A program made the translations under genes and the position numbers. Positions 28,710 to 35,659 of a stretch of DNA of 36,197 nt are shown here, one piece after another (the first letter of the stretch is position 1; each line of letters begins with the position of its first letter). The notes beneath the pieces are model-generated. The model saw only the letters and a list, made by a program, of their open reading frames with translations. It was not told the DNA's origin and ran no database searches. The DNA is from JACQMJ01 sp964373495 (GTDB lineage: Bacteria > Patescibacteriota > Minisyncoccia > Sungbacterales > SURF-37): contig CAYJUW010000001.1 of NCBI GenBank assembly GCA_964373495.1, positions 1 to 36,197 on the forward strand. Direction: 5' to 3'.

Positions 28710-28849
28710 ACCGCACCGTACGCGGTGCGGTATCTGATTTTGAACGAGATCCCTCGTCCCGCTTTCGGCGGGACTCGGGATTATTGTTTGTTCCCGCCAT
28801 TCATCCGCGCCGCCCAGCGGCGCGGTATTCTGGCGGACAAACAATAAAA
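28710..28849. repeat. Modular hairpin element C, copy 3
   Basis: Near-identical to copy 2 over its whole length, with the same three hairpins. Hairpin 1's loop differs by one base (CACG to TACG). Here no obvious minus-strand terminator abuts it. Confidence 0.93.
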
Positions 28850-28855
28850 CGGTAG

Positions 28856-28935
28856 TCCCTGAGCTTAGTTTACCCTGAGCCCGTCGAAGGGAAGGGCTAC
28901 CATAATAAATTTGGTATGCCTTCGACGAGTTCAGA
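28856..28935. repeat. CCTTCGAC/GCTCAGG repeats upstream of the GIY-YIG stop
   Basis: GTCCCTGAGC...GTCGAAGGG (28856-28892) and GCCTTCGACGAGTTCAGAC (28918-28936) are inverted or partial members of the CCTTCGAC-n-GCTCAGG family. Confidence 0.75.
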
Positions 28936-28944
28936 CAATACGGG

Positions 28945-29238
28945 TCACCATTTCCCCCACTCGCCGCGAATCAGCTTTTCTTTCTTGGCGCGCGTCCAGC
29001 CCTTGATTTGCTTCTCCCGCCGGCGAGCGGTATCGAGATCTTCGTACGCCTCGGAGTACGCTACCTTCTCCGGTTTATGCTTCGCGGTGTATTTAGATCC
29101 TAGACCGGAAAGGTGTTGAGTCCAACGGGTGTCGGGTTGCCATGTGAGGCCTGTGTAATAAGAATCATCTCGGCATTTGAGGATGTAGACGTACCACTTC
29201 CAACCCCGCCTTTTGCATAAGGTATGCCTTCGATACAC
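28945..29238 (-). CDS. GIY-YIG domain protein with repeat-disrupted 5' end
   Basis: A UvrC/Endo-like small GIY-YIG nuclease-fold protein (UPF0213/YhbQ type). WYVYILKCRDDSYYTGLTWQ carries the YVYIL/YTG core, DTRWTQHLSGLGSKYTAKH follows, then RRREKQIKGWTRAKKEKLI. The Arg in the helix (R of DTRW) and the Glu of RRREKQIK are the expected catalytic residues. Members normally start MYYVYIL, but here no ATG precedes the core in frame. The frame opens at a GTG (29238) inside a CCTTCGATAC-ACTCAGG repeat. The original start seems to have been replaced by repeat sequence, so expression is doubtful; the domain itself is intact. Confidence 0.75.
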   Translation of the reverse strand: MYRRHTLCKRRGWKWYVYILKCRDDSYYTGLTWQPDTRWTQHLSGLGSKYTAKHKPEKVAYSEAYEDLDTARRREKQIKGWTRAKKEKLIRGEWGKW

Positions 29239-29359
29239 TCAGGCAGTACTTTTTTTATTGTCGTGTCCTTGCGGTATGCCTTCGACCTGTGGTGAGCCAG
29301 TCGAACCCACAAGCTCAGGCAATATCTTTTTAGTCCCTGAGCGAAGTCGAAGGGCTGCC
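29226..29359. repeat. Cluster of CCTTCGAC-n-GCTCAGG repeats downstream of dnaK
   Basis: Members lie at 29226-29246, 29277-29325 (with an inserted CTGTGG...CCCACAAG pair) and 29334-29359 (CCCTGAGCGAAGTCGAAGGG). The last forms a hairpin just past the dnaK stop and could end that transcript. Confidence 0.75.
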
Positions 29360-29362
29360 ATG

Positions 29363-31258
29363 TTATGATTTGGCTTCATCGTCTTTTTTCTCTTCGTACT
29401 CCGCGTCCTTCACATTCGGGCTGCCGCCAGCTTCCGGCTCCCCGCCGCCAGCTCCCTGCTGCTTATACAATATCTCCCCGATCTTCTGGCTCGCAACCGC
29501 GAGCTCCTGCGATGCCTTTTTGGTGGCCTCAAAGTCGTCGCTGTCCTTCACTTTTTTAAGCGCCTCGACTTTCTCTTCGATCTCTTTTTTGATTTCTGGC
29601 GGCACTTTGTCCCCGGATTCGCGGAGCGCCTTCTCGGCCGTGTAGACCATGGCATCGGCGGTGTTTCGGGCCTCAACGAGCTGGCTCTTTTTTTTATCTT
29701 CCTCGGCATGGACTTCGGCCTCGCGCTTCAGTTTCTCGATCTCGTCTTTGGAAAGACCGGTGGAGGCCTCGATCCTGATGGATTGCTCCTTGCCAGTGGC
29801 CTTGTCCTTGGCCTTGACCGAGAGAATGCCGTTGGCGTCAATGTCAAAGGTCACCTCAACCTGAGGCATGCCGCGCGGCGCGGGGGGGATGCCGTCGAGA
29901 ATGAATCGGCCAAGCGTCTTATTATCAGAAGCCATGGGTCGCTCGCCCTGGAGCACGTGGACCTCAACCGAGGTCTGGCTGTCGGCGGCCGTGGAAAAGG
30001 TCTGGGTTTTTGAGGTCGGGATGGTGGTGTTCTTCTCAATGAGGCGGGTCATCACCCCGCCCAGGGTTTCGATGCCCAAGGACAGCGGCACGGCGTCGAG
30101 CAAGAGCACGTCTTTGACCTCGCCTTGGAGGATCCCGGCCTCGATGGCCGCGCCCACGGCCACCACCTCGTCGGGGTTGATGGAGCGGTTGGGCTCCTTG
30201 CCAAAAAACTTTTTCACCGCCTCGACAATGGCCGGCATCCGGGTCTGGCCGCCGACGAGGATGATCTCGTCAATGTCGGCGAGCCCGAAGCCCGAGGCCT
30301 TGAGCGCGCGCCCGGTGATCTCGATGGATTTTTGGATGTAGTCAGCCACCAGCTCCTCCAACTTGGCCCGGGTCATCTTGACGAGGAGGTGCTTGGGCCC
30401 GCTCTCGGTGGAGGTGATGAAGGGTATGTTAATTTCGGTCTCGAAGGTGGTTGAGAGATCGTGCTTGGTGCGCTCAGCGGCCTCCTTCAGGCGCTGGCGG
30501 GCGAGCGTGTCTTTGGAGAGATCAATCCCCTCTTCTCTTTTAAACTCGGCGACAAGCCAGGCGATGATGCGCTGGTCAAAGTCGTCGCCGCCGAGGTGCA
30601 TGTCGCCGTCAATGGCCTTGACCTCGATGACATCGTCGCCGATTTCGAGTACGGAGAGGTCAAACGTGCCGCCGCCAAAATCGTACACGACAATTTGTTC
30701 ATTCTTGCGCTTATTAAAGCCATAGGCCAGGGCCGCGGCCGTGGGCTCGGGCAGGATGCGCCGGACATTGAACCCGGCGATCTCGCCCGCGGCTTTCGTG
30801 GCCGCGCGCTGGGAATCGTCGAAATAGGCCGGGCAGGTGATGACCGCATCCGTGATTTTGCCGCCCAATTTCTCCTCGGCATCGGTCTTTAACTTCTGCA
30901 GTACCATGGCCGAGATCTCCTCGGGCCGGTACCATCGCCCGGCCATGTTGACCTCAATCCCGCTCGAAGCCGATTCGCGGATCTCGTAGGGGAGGAGTTT
31001 TTTGTCGAGCTGGACCTCTGGGTCGGTCCAGCGCCGGCCGATCAGGCGCTTGACCGAATAGATGGTGTTTTTGTGGTTGGTCACGGCCTGGCGTTTGGCC
31101 AAGACCCCGGCGATGCGCTCGCCGGATTTGCTTTGAGCCACCATGGAGGGCGTGGTCCTGGCCCCTTCCTTGTTTTCGAGCACCTTGGGTTCGCCGCCCT
31201 CGATGGCGGCCATGGCCGAGTTCGTTGTGCCCAAATCGATTCCTAGTATCTTAGGCAT
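29363..31258 (-). CDS. dnaK: Chaperone protein DnaK (Hsp70)
   Basis: A full-length 631-aa Hsp70. The ATPase domain opens MPKILGIDLGTTNSAMA and has VYDFGGGTFDLSVL, ILVGGQTRMP and NPDEVVAVGAAIEAG. The interdomain linker DVLLLDAVPLSLGIE precedes the substrate-binding domain, which ends in a helical lid and a Gly/Glu-rich acidic tail (VKDAEYEEKKDDE). Nothing is missing. It is the last gene of hrcA-grpE-dnaK, 24 nt after grpE, and should be under HrcA/CIRCE control. Confidence 0.97.
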   Translation of the reverse strand: MPKILGIDLGTTNSAMAAIEGGEPKVLENKEGARTTPSMVAQSKSGERIAGVLAKRQAVTNHKNTIYSVKRLIGRRWTDPEVQLDKKLLPYEIRESASSGIEVNMAGRWYRPEEISAMVLQKLKTDAEEKLGGKITDAVITCPAYFDDSQRAATKAAGEIAGFNVRRILPEPTAAALAYGFNKRKNEQIVVYDFGGGTFDLSVLEIGDDVIEVKAIDGDMHLGGDDFDQRIIAWLVAEFKREEGIDLSKDTLARQRLKEAAERTKHDLSTTFETEINIPFITSTESGPKHLLVKMTRAKLEELVADYIQKSIEITGRALKASGFGLADIDEIILVGGQTRMPAIVEAVKKFFGKEPNRSINPDEVVAVGAAIEAGILQGEVKDVLLLDAVPLSLGIETLGGVMTRLIEKNTTIPTSKTQTFSTAADSQTSVEVHVLQGERPMASDNKTLGRFILDGIPPAPRGMPQVEVTFDIDANGILSVKAKDKATGKEQSIRIEASTGLSKDEIEKLKREAEVHAEEDKKKSQLVEARNTADAMVYTAEKALRESGDKVPPEIKKEIEEKVEALKKVKDSDDFEATKKASQELAVASQKIGEILYKQQGAGGGEPEAGGSPNVKDAEYEEKKDDEAKS

Positions 31259-31282
31259 ATTGTTTATGATAATACGATTTTC

Positions 31283-31867
31283 CTATTTCTCTTTTTCCAT
31301 TTCTTTTTCTTTATTAGAGATTTTCACCCGCGCCGGCCGGAGCACCCTGCCGGCGAGGAGGTAGCCCAGCTGGAGCACCTCAACCACGACTCCTTCCTCG
31401 CCGTCGGTTTCAACCTCGCCGAGCGATTCGTGGTAGGCCGGATCAAATTTTTGGCCGAGCGGCTGCATGACTTCGAGCCCCCGCCGCCGGAGGATATCCT
31501 CAATCTGCGAGCGGATCATGACAAGCCCTTTTTCTACGTCTTTGGGCATCTCGTGCTGGAGGGCGAGGTCAAAGCTGTCAAGCACGGCCACGGCCTCGGC
31601 AATCACGCCCTCGGCCGCGAAGCGCCCGAACTCCTCGAAGCGCTTGGCCTCATCCTTCTTGTAGTTGGAAAGGTCAGCCCGGGCGCGCTGCCAACCGTCG
31701 AGGTACTCTTTTTTCTCGGCTGCGCACTTCCGCAGTTCCTCGCGGGCTTTTTTTAGCTTGGCCGCCGCATCCTCGGCGCCGGCCTCGTCTTCGCTGGGAC
31801 GAGGCGGCCCGGCCTCTTCGTCCGGCACCATCTCAACATTCTCCTCTTTGTCGTGTTCCTTGGCCAT
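31283..31867 (-). CDS. grpE: Nucleotide exchange factor GrpE
   Basis: The DnaK nucleotide exchange factor, 194 aa. An acidic disordered N-terminus (about 1-30) is followed by the long dimerising helix (LKKAREELRKCAAEKKEYLD, WQRARADLSNYKKDEAKR). The beta-wing domain has the GrpE signature around GLEVMQPLGQKFDPAYHESL and VVVEVLQLGYLLAGRVLRPARVKIS. It starts 3 nt after the hrcA stop and precedes dnaK by 24 nt. Confidence 0.95.
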   Translation of the reverse strand: MAKEHDKEENVEMVPDEEAGPPRPSEDEAGAEDAAAKLKKAREELRKCAAEKKEYLDGWQRARADLSNYKKDEAKRFEEFGRFAAEGVIAEAVAVLDSFDLALQHEMPKDVEKGLVMIRSQIEDILRRRGLEVMQPLGQKFDPAYHESLGEVETDGEEGVVVEVLQLGYLLAGRVLRPARVKISNKEKEMEKEK

Positions 31868-31870
31868 AGC

Positions 31871-32638
31871 TTATGAATTCATGATTTCCCGGACGTGCTT
31901 GAGCAGCGCCAGATTATGCTCGTAATCCATCCGCATCGGACCAACTAGGGCTATGATACTCTCCCGGCCGAAGGGTGTCTCGTAGGCCGAAACGATCATG
32001 CCGCAGCGGCGCGCTGCGCGGATGGGGTTCTCGCGGCCGATGAAGGTCCGCGGTTCCCCAAAATCGGTCGGGTCGAACTCGCGGGCGAGTTCTTCCTCGA
32101 TGTGGTCCACGAGGCTGCTGAATTCCTGCATCAGGGAGTGGTCGGAGAACTCCGGTTCGGCCAGCACGTCGCGGATCCCGGATTTGTAGAAATGCGCTTC
32201 ACCCGGGAAGCCCGCGACCGCGAAATTCCGGGTAAGCTCCGCGAGGAGGCGGCTCGCCCCGCGCATGAATTCAAACGGGTCGGCAAGCTCGCCCAGAACC
32301 CGAAGGCGGCGCTCCTCGCGTTCGAGAACACCGTCGCCGTGGATGAGGTAACGAATGAAGAAGCGGTAGCCCTTGCCGGTTGGCACGCGGCCGGCGGACG
32401 TATGGGGCTGCGTGACCAACCCGATCTTGTCCAGCGCCTGGAGCTCGCTCCGTACGGTGGCGGAGCTGTAGGGCAATCGGTACTGGCGTACGAGCTTAGA
32501 GGAAGCCACCGGCTCGGCCGCGGCCACGTACGCCCGGATGAGCGCCTCCAGTATGGTTTTTTGCCGCTCGGTCAGCCTCGCTACAGCCGCACGGGGGCCG
32601 CTCGGTTCATGGGGGTATGTTCGGTTGGGTCGCTCCAT
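31871..32638 (-). CDS. hrcA: Heat-inducible transcription repressor HrcA
   Basis: A repressor of heat-shock genes that binds CIRCE. The winged helix starts at LTERQKTILEALIRAYV with the recognition region YRLPYSSATVRSELQALDKIGLV. It continues TSAGRVPTGKGYRFFI and ends IALVGPMRMDYEHNLALLKH. At 255 aa from the ATG at 32638 it is shorter than the ~340-aa classic form, with a reduced central dimerisation domain. Starts at 32704 and 32692 also exist. The first lies inside the -10 box of the CIRCE promoter, so it cannot be on that transcript, and the second would be nearly leaderless. I prefer 32638 because it gives the shortest N-terminal extension, but there is no strong ribosome-binding site. 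Confidence 0.88.
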   Translation of the reverse strand: MERPNRTYPHEPSGPRAAVARLTERQKTILEALIRAYVAAAEPVASSKLVRQYRLPYSSATVRSELQALDKIGLVTQPHTSAGRVPTGKGYRFFIRYLIHGDGVLEREERRLRVLGELADPFEFMRGASRLLAELTRNFAVAGFPGEAHFYKSGIRDVLAEPEFSDHSLMQEFSSLVDHIEEELAREFDPTDFGEPRTFIGRENPIRAARRCGMIVSAYETPFGRESIIALVGPMRMDYEHNLALLKHVREIMNS

Positions 32639-32653
32639 AGATAGTATCTGCTT

Positions 32654-32690
32654 GCCCCCCAAGGGCTGTAACGGGGTCAGCTCGGGGGGC
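32654..32690 (-). other. Hairpin in the hrcA 5' leader or N-terminal codons
   Basis: GCCCCCC/GGGGGGC arms flank a 23-nt loop that contains ACCCCGTTACAGCCC, like an outer arm of family B. If hrcA starts at 32638 this is a 5'-UTR hairpin; if at 32692 it is coding. Confidence 0.6.
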
Positions 32691-32702
32691 ATAATTTCAC
32701 TC

Positions 32703-32732
32703 ATTGTATTGCGGTTAGCACTCTAATGTCAA
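32703..32732 (-). promoter_or_regulatory. Heat-shock operon promoter overlapping CIRCE
   Basis: Minus strand TTGACA (in the CIRCE spacer), 18-nt gap, TACAAT. HrcA bound to CIRCE would cover the -35 box. The predicted transcript starts near 32696. Confidence 0.75.
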
Positions 32733-32741
32733 GAGTGCTAA
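32715..32741. promoter_or_regulatory. CIRCE operator
   Basis: TTAGCACTC, nine bases, GAGTGCTAA: a perfect match to the consensus HrcA operator, immediately upstream of hrcA-grpE-dnaK. Confidence 0.97.
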
Positions 32742-32805
32742 CTGGAGGCAACTCAAAGCCGCCGAGGTTGCAAAAGCCGAAAAGGATAAAACGTAGGGCC
32801 GAAAT

Positions 32806-32837
32806 GTTAAAAGATCCACCTGGGCATCCAGGTGGAC
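32806..32837 (-). terminator. Intrinsic terminator upstream of the heat-shock operon
   Basis: The minus-strand stem GTCCACCTGG-ATGC-CCAGGTGGATC is followed by TTTTAAC. It ends the 140-aa gene at 32845. Confidence 0.8.
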
Positions 32838-32844
32838 GGTCGCG

Positions 32845-33267
32845 CTAGTCGAAGTCGATCTCATCAGGGTCCAGCAGGGCAGCGTTCCTCTGGCTGTTGC
32901 CGTGCGATCGGGCGCCGCGCCGCGCCGGTGCCGGCTTCGAGAACACCTTTGTGGGCGGTCCTGTTTTTATGATGCGGCGCAGGCCTAGCCCGGTGATGTT
33001 CAAAATATGGAGTCGCACCTCGCGGTTGTAGGGAATGGTCAACTCCGAAGCCCAGTGAATGATCTGTCCATCTTGGATCGCGAGGCCAAGCGTTTCGGCG
33101 GCATGCTGCCACTGATGGGGCTCGTACTCTTGGCCGGTGCGGCGGGCGCACACGGCACCCAGGAGCGAGCGGTGCGGCGCATCAGCCGTGCGGATCTCGC
33201 CGTCTCGGCGAACACGCCAATGTTCCCCCAATGTCTTCACTGCGCCAAAGAACTCCTCGAGCGTCAT
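32845..33267 (-). CDS. Hypothetical 140-aa protein
   Basis: A soluble protein beginning MTLEEFFGAVKTLGEHWRV. It has a Trp/His-rich middle (EYEPHQWQHAAETLGLAIQD) and a basic, disordered C-terminus (KPAPARRGARSHGN) ending in an acidic DPDEIDFD. No family is recognised. I start at the ATG at 33267 with GGAGGGGAGACC upstream; a longer frame would read through the promoter. It has its own promoter (TTGACC-N17-TATACT) and terminator, a single-gene unit divergent from the Cas2-like gene. Confidence 0.72.
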   Translation of the reverse strand: MTLEEFFGAVKTLGEHWRVRRDGEIRTADAPHRSLLGAVCARRTGQEYEPHQWQHAAETLGLAIQDGQIIHWASELTIPYNREVRLHILNITGLGLRRIIKTGPPTKVFSKPAPARRGARSHGNSQRNAALLDPDEIDFD

Positions 33268-33324
33268 TGGTCTCCCCTCCTTCCCATCGCGACTGGACGA
33301 GCGGATTGCTCCTTTTAGGATATT

Positions 33325-33353
33325 AGTATATCCGAACCGCGCCAGTTGGTCAA
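33325..33353 (-). promoter_or_regulatory. Promoter of the 140-aa gene
   Basis: Minus strand TTGACC, 17-nt spacer, TATACT. The -10 lies inside a palindrome GGATAT-TAGT-ATATCC, a possible operator. Confidence 0.7.
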
Positions 33354-33386
33354 TACCCCTTCCCACTGCGGACTCCCAAAAGTAAG

Positions 33387-33415
33387 TTGTACTATAGATG
33401 CGATCGCATTAGAAT
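33387..33415 (+). promoter_or_regulatory. Promoter of the PaaX/Cas2-like gene, with spacer palindrome
   Basis: TTGTAC, 17-nt spacer, TAGAAT. The spacer ends in the perfect palindrome ATGCGATCGCAT (33398-33409). The -10 ends 7 nt before the ATG, so the transcript is predicted to be leaderless. Confidence 0.65.
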
Positions 33416-33421
33416 TACTAC

Positions 33422-33979
33422 ATGAGCCGGTTCGGGAATTTGACCAAGGCGATTTTTCTCACACTCCTCGCGGGCGGGGCACTGTTTCTGGTCCTCTCCT
33501 CTCCCAGCGGTGCGCGGCGGCTCTTAAAGGTTATTGGCTATGAGCTGAAGCGCGCCGAAGATCGCAAGCGATTTTTCTGGACCCTCGCCTACCTTCGGCG
33601 CCGGCGCTACCTCGACTACCGCGAAGAACAGGATGGCACGATTAAAATTGTATTGACCGAGGACGGGCACCGGCGAGCTCTTCGATACAAGCTTGATGTC
33701 CTTTCCCTCCCCAGAGGCGTGCGCTGGGATGGCAAATGGCGACTCATCGCCTTCGATATCCCCGAGAAGAAGAAGAGCGGGCGCAATGCCCTGCGGGATA
33801 AAATGCGGGAGCTCGGCCTCGTACAACTGCAAAAGAGCGTATGGGCTTGGCCGTACGAATGCCGAGATGAAATTGATTTTGTCGCTGAAGTGTTTGGTGT
33901 GGGGTCTTTCGTGCACTATATTGTCGCCGAATCAATTACCTCCGAGAAATTCCTCAAGTACAAATTCAAGCTCGTTTAG
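33422..33979 (+). CDS. Membrane-anchored PaaX/Cas2-like protein
   Basis: A 185-aa three-part protein. An N-terminal membrane segment (about 9-28) is followed by a basic winged-helix-like region (RFFWTLAYLRRRRYLDYRE, then TIKIVLTEDGHRRAL). The C-terminal Cas2/PaaX-C ferredoxin-like domain (about 105-185) has WRLIAFDIPEKKKSGRNALR, LGLVQLQKSVWAWPYEC and FVHYIVAES. Asp112 of FDIP is the position of the Cas2 metal-binding Asp. No CRISPR array or cas gene is in the window, so a role in adaptation is not supported. PaaX is a transcription factor, but membrane anchoring is unusual for it. The architecture is widespread in Patescibacteria, to my knowledge without a known function. Confidence 0.8.
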   Translation: MSRFGNLTKAIFLTLLAGGALFLVLSSPSGARRLLKVIGYELKRAEDRKRFFWTLAYLRRRRYLDYREEQDGTIKIVLTEDGHRRALRYKLDVLSLPRGVRWDGKWRLIAFDIPEKKKSGRNALRDKMRELGLVQLQKSVWAWPYECRDEIDFVAEVFGVGSFVHYIVAESITSEKFLKYKFKLV

Positions 33980-34069
33980 GTCCTCGGCACCATTAGAGTA
34001 ATAACTATGCGATCGCCTTTTTATTACAACTAAGTGGATGTGTTGTTTGGTTGGCAGTTTCGGTGCAAA

Positions 34070-34095
34070 GAAAAATGCCCGTCGGCGGGACGGGC
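34070..34095 (-). terminator. Intrinsic terminator of the 34.1-34.5 kb gene
   Basis: Minus-strand GCCCGTC-CCGCC-GACGGGC followed by ATTTTTCTTT. Confidence 0.75.
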
Positions 34096-34131
34096 GGGAG
34101 AAATGGAGCTCGTATTGTCGGAGAGACCGTA

Positions 34132-34514
34132 CTAGACGGCCGTGAGCTCCTTTCCAGTGTAGGCGGTTCGGATCGCTCCCTCTTTGAGCCGCCACTGGTA
34201 GGGCGTCTCCGCAAGCAACCCGAGGAACTTGGTCATCGCCGTACTCGGCGTCCACGGCTGCAGAGCCGGCTTCAGCATACTGGTGGCTGCCGCAAGTCCC
34301 GGCGGCGATGCGGCGGCGATGCTCTTAAAGAACGCGAGCGCGAGGCGTTTATTACCGCCCGCGCCGAATACCTCGCCGCTCTGCGGCGAGGATGAAGGCG
34401 CATCTTTACATCGAGCGCGCCGAGGTGGTCGAGGCGCGCGAGCCCCTTCAGGTAACAAAAGCATCACTTCAATACCGCACCGCTCTGCGGTGCGGATGCT
34501 TTATTCCGACCCAT
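34132..34514 (-). pseudogene. Hypothetical gene interrupted by hairpin repeats
   Basis: An excellent ribosome-binding site (GAAGGAGGGATACGC) precedes an ATG at 34514, but this frame (MGRNKASAPQSGAVLK) ends after 16 codons at 34464. The stop overlaps a second ATG (TGATG) that opens a 110-aa frame ending at 34132. The short frame ends in a CCGCACCGC-AGA-GCGGTGCGG hairpin (SAPQSGAV), and the longer one contains a sister hairpin CCTCGCCGC-AGA-GCGGCGAGG (SSPQSGEV). The simplest reading is one gene whose frame was broken by a repeat. A leader peptide with coupled translation is the alternative. The remaining protein (FKSIAAASPPGLAAATSML, EGAIRTAYTGKEL) matches nothing I know. Confidence 0.5.
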
Positions 34515-34634
34515 GCGTATCCCTCCTTCTTGGGTGAGTTGCGTTCACTGCTGGGGCGTTTTATGTCCTCTTTGATGCTCTAGACCGAAGGATCATCGGC
34601 TGTCAATTATCAATTATTCTTTCGAGCAACTTTT

Positions 34635-34643
34635 TGCTATAGT
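34635..34643 (+). promoter_or_regulatory. Extended -10 promoter of corA
   Basis: AACTTTTTGCTATAGT contains TGC-TATAGT, 17 nt before the ATG, and no good -35. It shares the T-tract-TGCTATA layout of the promoter at 5538. Confidence 0.6.
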
Positions 34644-34660
34644 AAAGTTAAGCAACTACC

Positions 34661-35578
34661 ATGCAAACCCTTAAGACCAAAACCCTGGAATGGCACCATT
34701 TCCTTGAGCCCTCGGCCAACGACCTCACGTGGCTGGAAGCGCACTTTCGCCTCCCCGCCCTGGTGCTCGAGGAACTCTCCCGCCCGACCATGCGGCCCCG
34801 AGTGGACCGCTACGACGGCTATCTCTACCTCGTGCTCCACTTTCCGATTTTCAACGAGCGCGAGAAGAAGACCTACGCCCGGGAGGTGGATTTTATCCTA
34901 ACCAAGAAGGAGCTTATCACCGTGGCCTACGATCCCATCCGGCCGCTCGAGGAGTTCTTCCAGCGCTGTGCGGGCGAGCAGTCCTCGGCCGAGGCCTTCG
35001 CCTCGGGCTCGCCCGCCCGCCTCCTCTTCTTTATTTTAAAAGAGCTCTATACCTTTGCCCTCCGCGAACTCGATCACATCCAGGAGCACATCAACAAGAT
35101 TGAGGAACGGGTATTCTCGACGGAACAGGAAGAAGAGGCGCTGATCGAGGATCTTTCATTCGTGCGCCGCGACGTCATTGACTTTCGCCGCTCCCTCAAG
35201 CCCCAGCAGGCGGCGCTCGAGACCCTCGTTGTCCAGGGCGGGATCCTCTACGGTCCGAGCGCACGGCCGTTCTTCCAGGAGCTCATTGGCGAATACCACA
35301 AGGTCTGGAACCTCCTCGAGAATTCCAAGGAGGCCATTGACGCCCTCTATGATAACAACGTCGCGGTCTTAAACATCAAACAGAACGAGGCCATGCGCAT
35401 CCTTTCCATCATGGCCTTCGTCACCTTCCCGCTCGTTCTCTTCGCCCAGCTCTTTTCCATGTCCACCGTAGCCACGCCGATCATCGGCTCGCGCTACGAT
35501 TTCTGGATCATCGTCGCCATCATGGTGCTCGCAGCCACCGGGATGTTCGCGTTTTTCAAGAGAAAAAAATGGCTGTAA
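34661..35578 (+). CDS. CorA-family metal-ion transporter with altered GMN motif
   Basis: A 305-aa member of the CorA/MIT family of pentameric inner-membrane Mg2+/Co2+ channels. The cytoplasmic funnel domain (1-240) includes DRYDGYLYLVLHFP, the long helix ELDHIQEHINKIEERVF and RDVIDFRRSLKPQ. Two C-terminal membrane helices follow (about 246-266 and 283-298) and a basic KRKKWL end. The loop after TM1 should carry GMN, but reads LFAQLFSMSTVATPIIG, so Gly and Asn of the selectivity filter are both Ser. The fold assignment is secure; the ion selectivity is not. No clear Shine-Dalgarno is present. Confidence 0.85.
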   Translation: MQTLKTKTLEWHHFLEPSANDLTWLEAHFRLPALVLEELSRPTMRPRVDRYDGYLYLVLHFPIFNEREKKTYAREVDFILTKKELITVAYDPIRPLEEFFQRCAGEQSSAEAFASGSPARLLFFILKELYTFALRELDHIQEHINKIEERVFSTEQEEEALIEDLSFVRRDVIDFRRSLKPQQAALETLVVQGGILYGPSARPFFQELIGEYHKVWNLLENSKEAIDALYDNNVAVLNIKQNEAMRILSIMAFVTFPLVLFAQLFSMSTVATPIIGSRYDFWIIVAIMVLAATGMFAFFKRKKWL

Positions 35579-35583
35579 CGTGA

Positions 35584-35650
35584 TGCCAGTCAACGAATTT
35601 TATGCCTTTTATGCCAATCTGGCGAATATGCGAATGAAGCGTAAATAATA
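35584..35650. repeat. AT-rich repeat stretch
   Basis: ATGCCAGTCAACGAAT, ATGCCTTTT and ATGCCAATCTGGCGAAT words echo those at 1-120. No gene is seen; it fills the corA-EamA gap. Confidence 0.45.
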
Positions 35651-35659
35651 TACGAATTC

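Noticed and set aside
32845..33366. Extended N-terminus of the 140-aa gene to 33366
   Set aside because: It would read back over the TTGACC-TATACT promoter, while the ATG at 33267 has a strong ribosome-binding site.
33422..33979. A CRISPR-Cas locus around the Cas2-like gene
   Set aside because: No spaced direct-repeat array and no cas1 or effector gene in the window. The protein has a membrane helix and winged-helix region unlike true Cas2.
33398..34017. GCGATCGC octamers (33400, about 34008, also 17222) as cyanobacterial HIP1
   Set aside because: Only a few copies in 36 kb, mostly within longer palindromes; not the density seen for HIP1.
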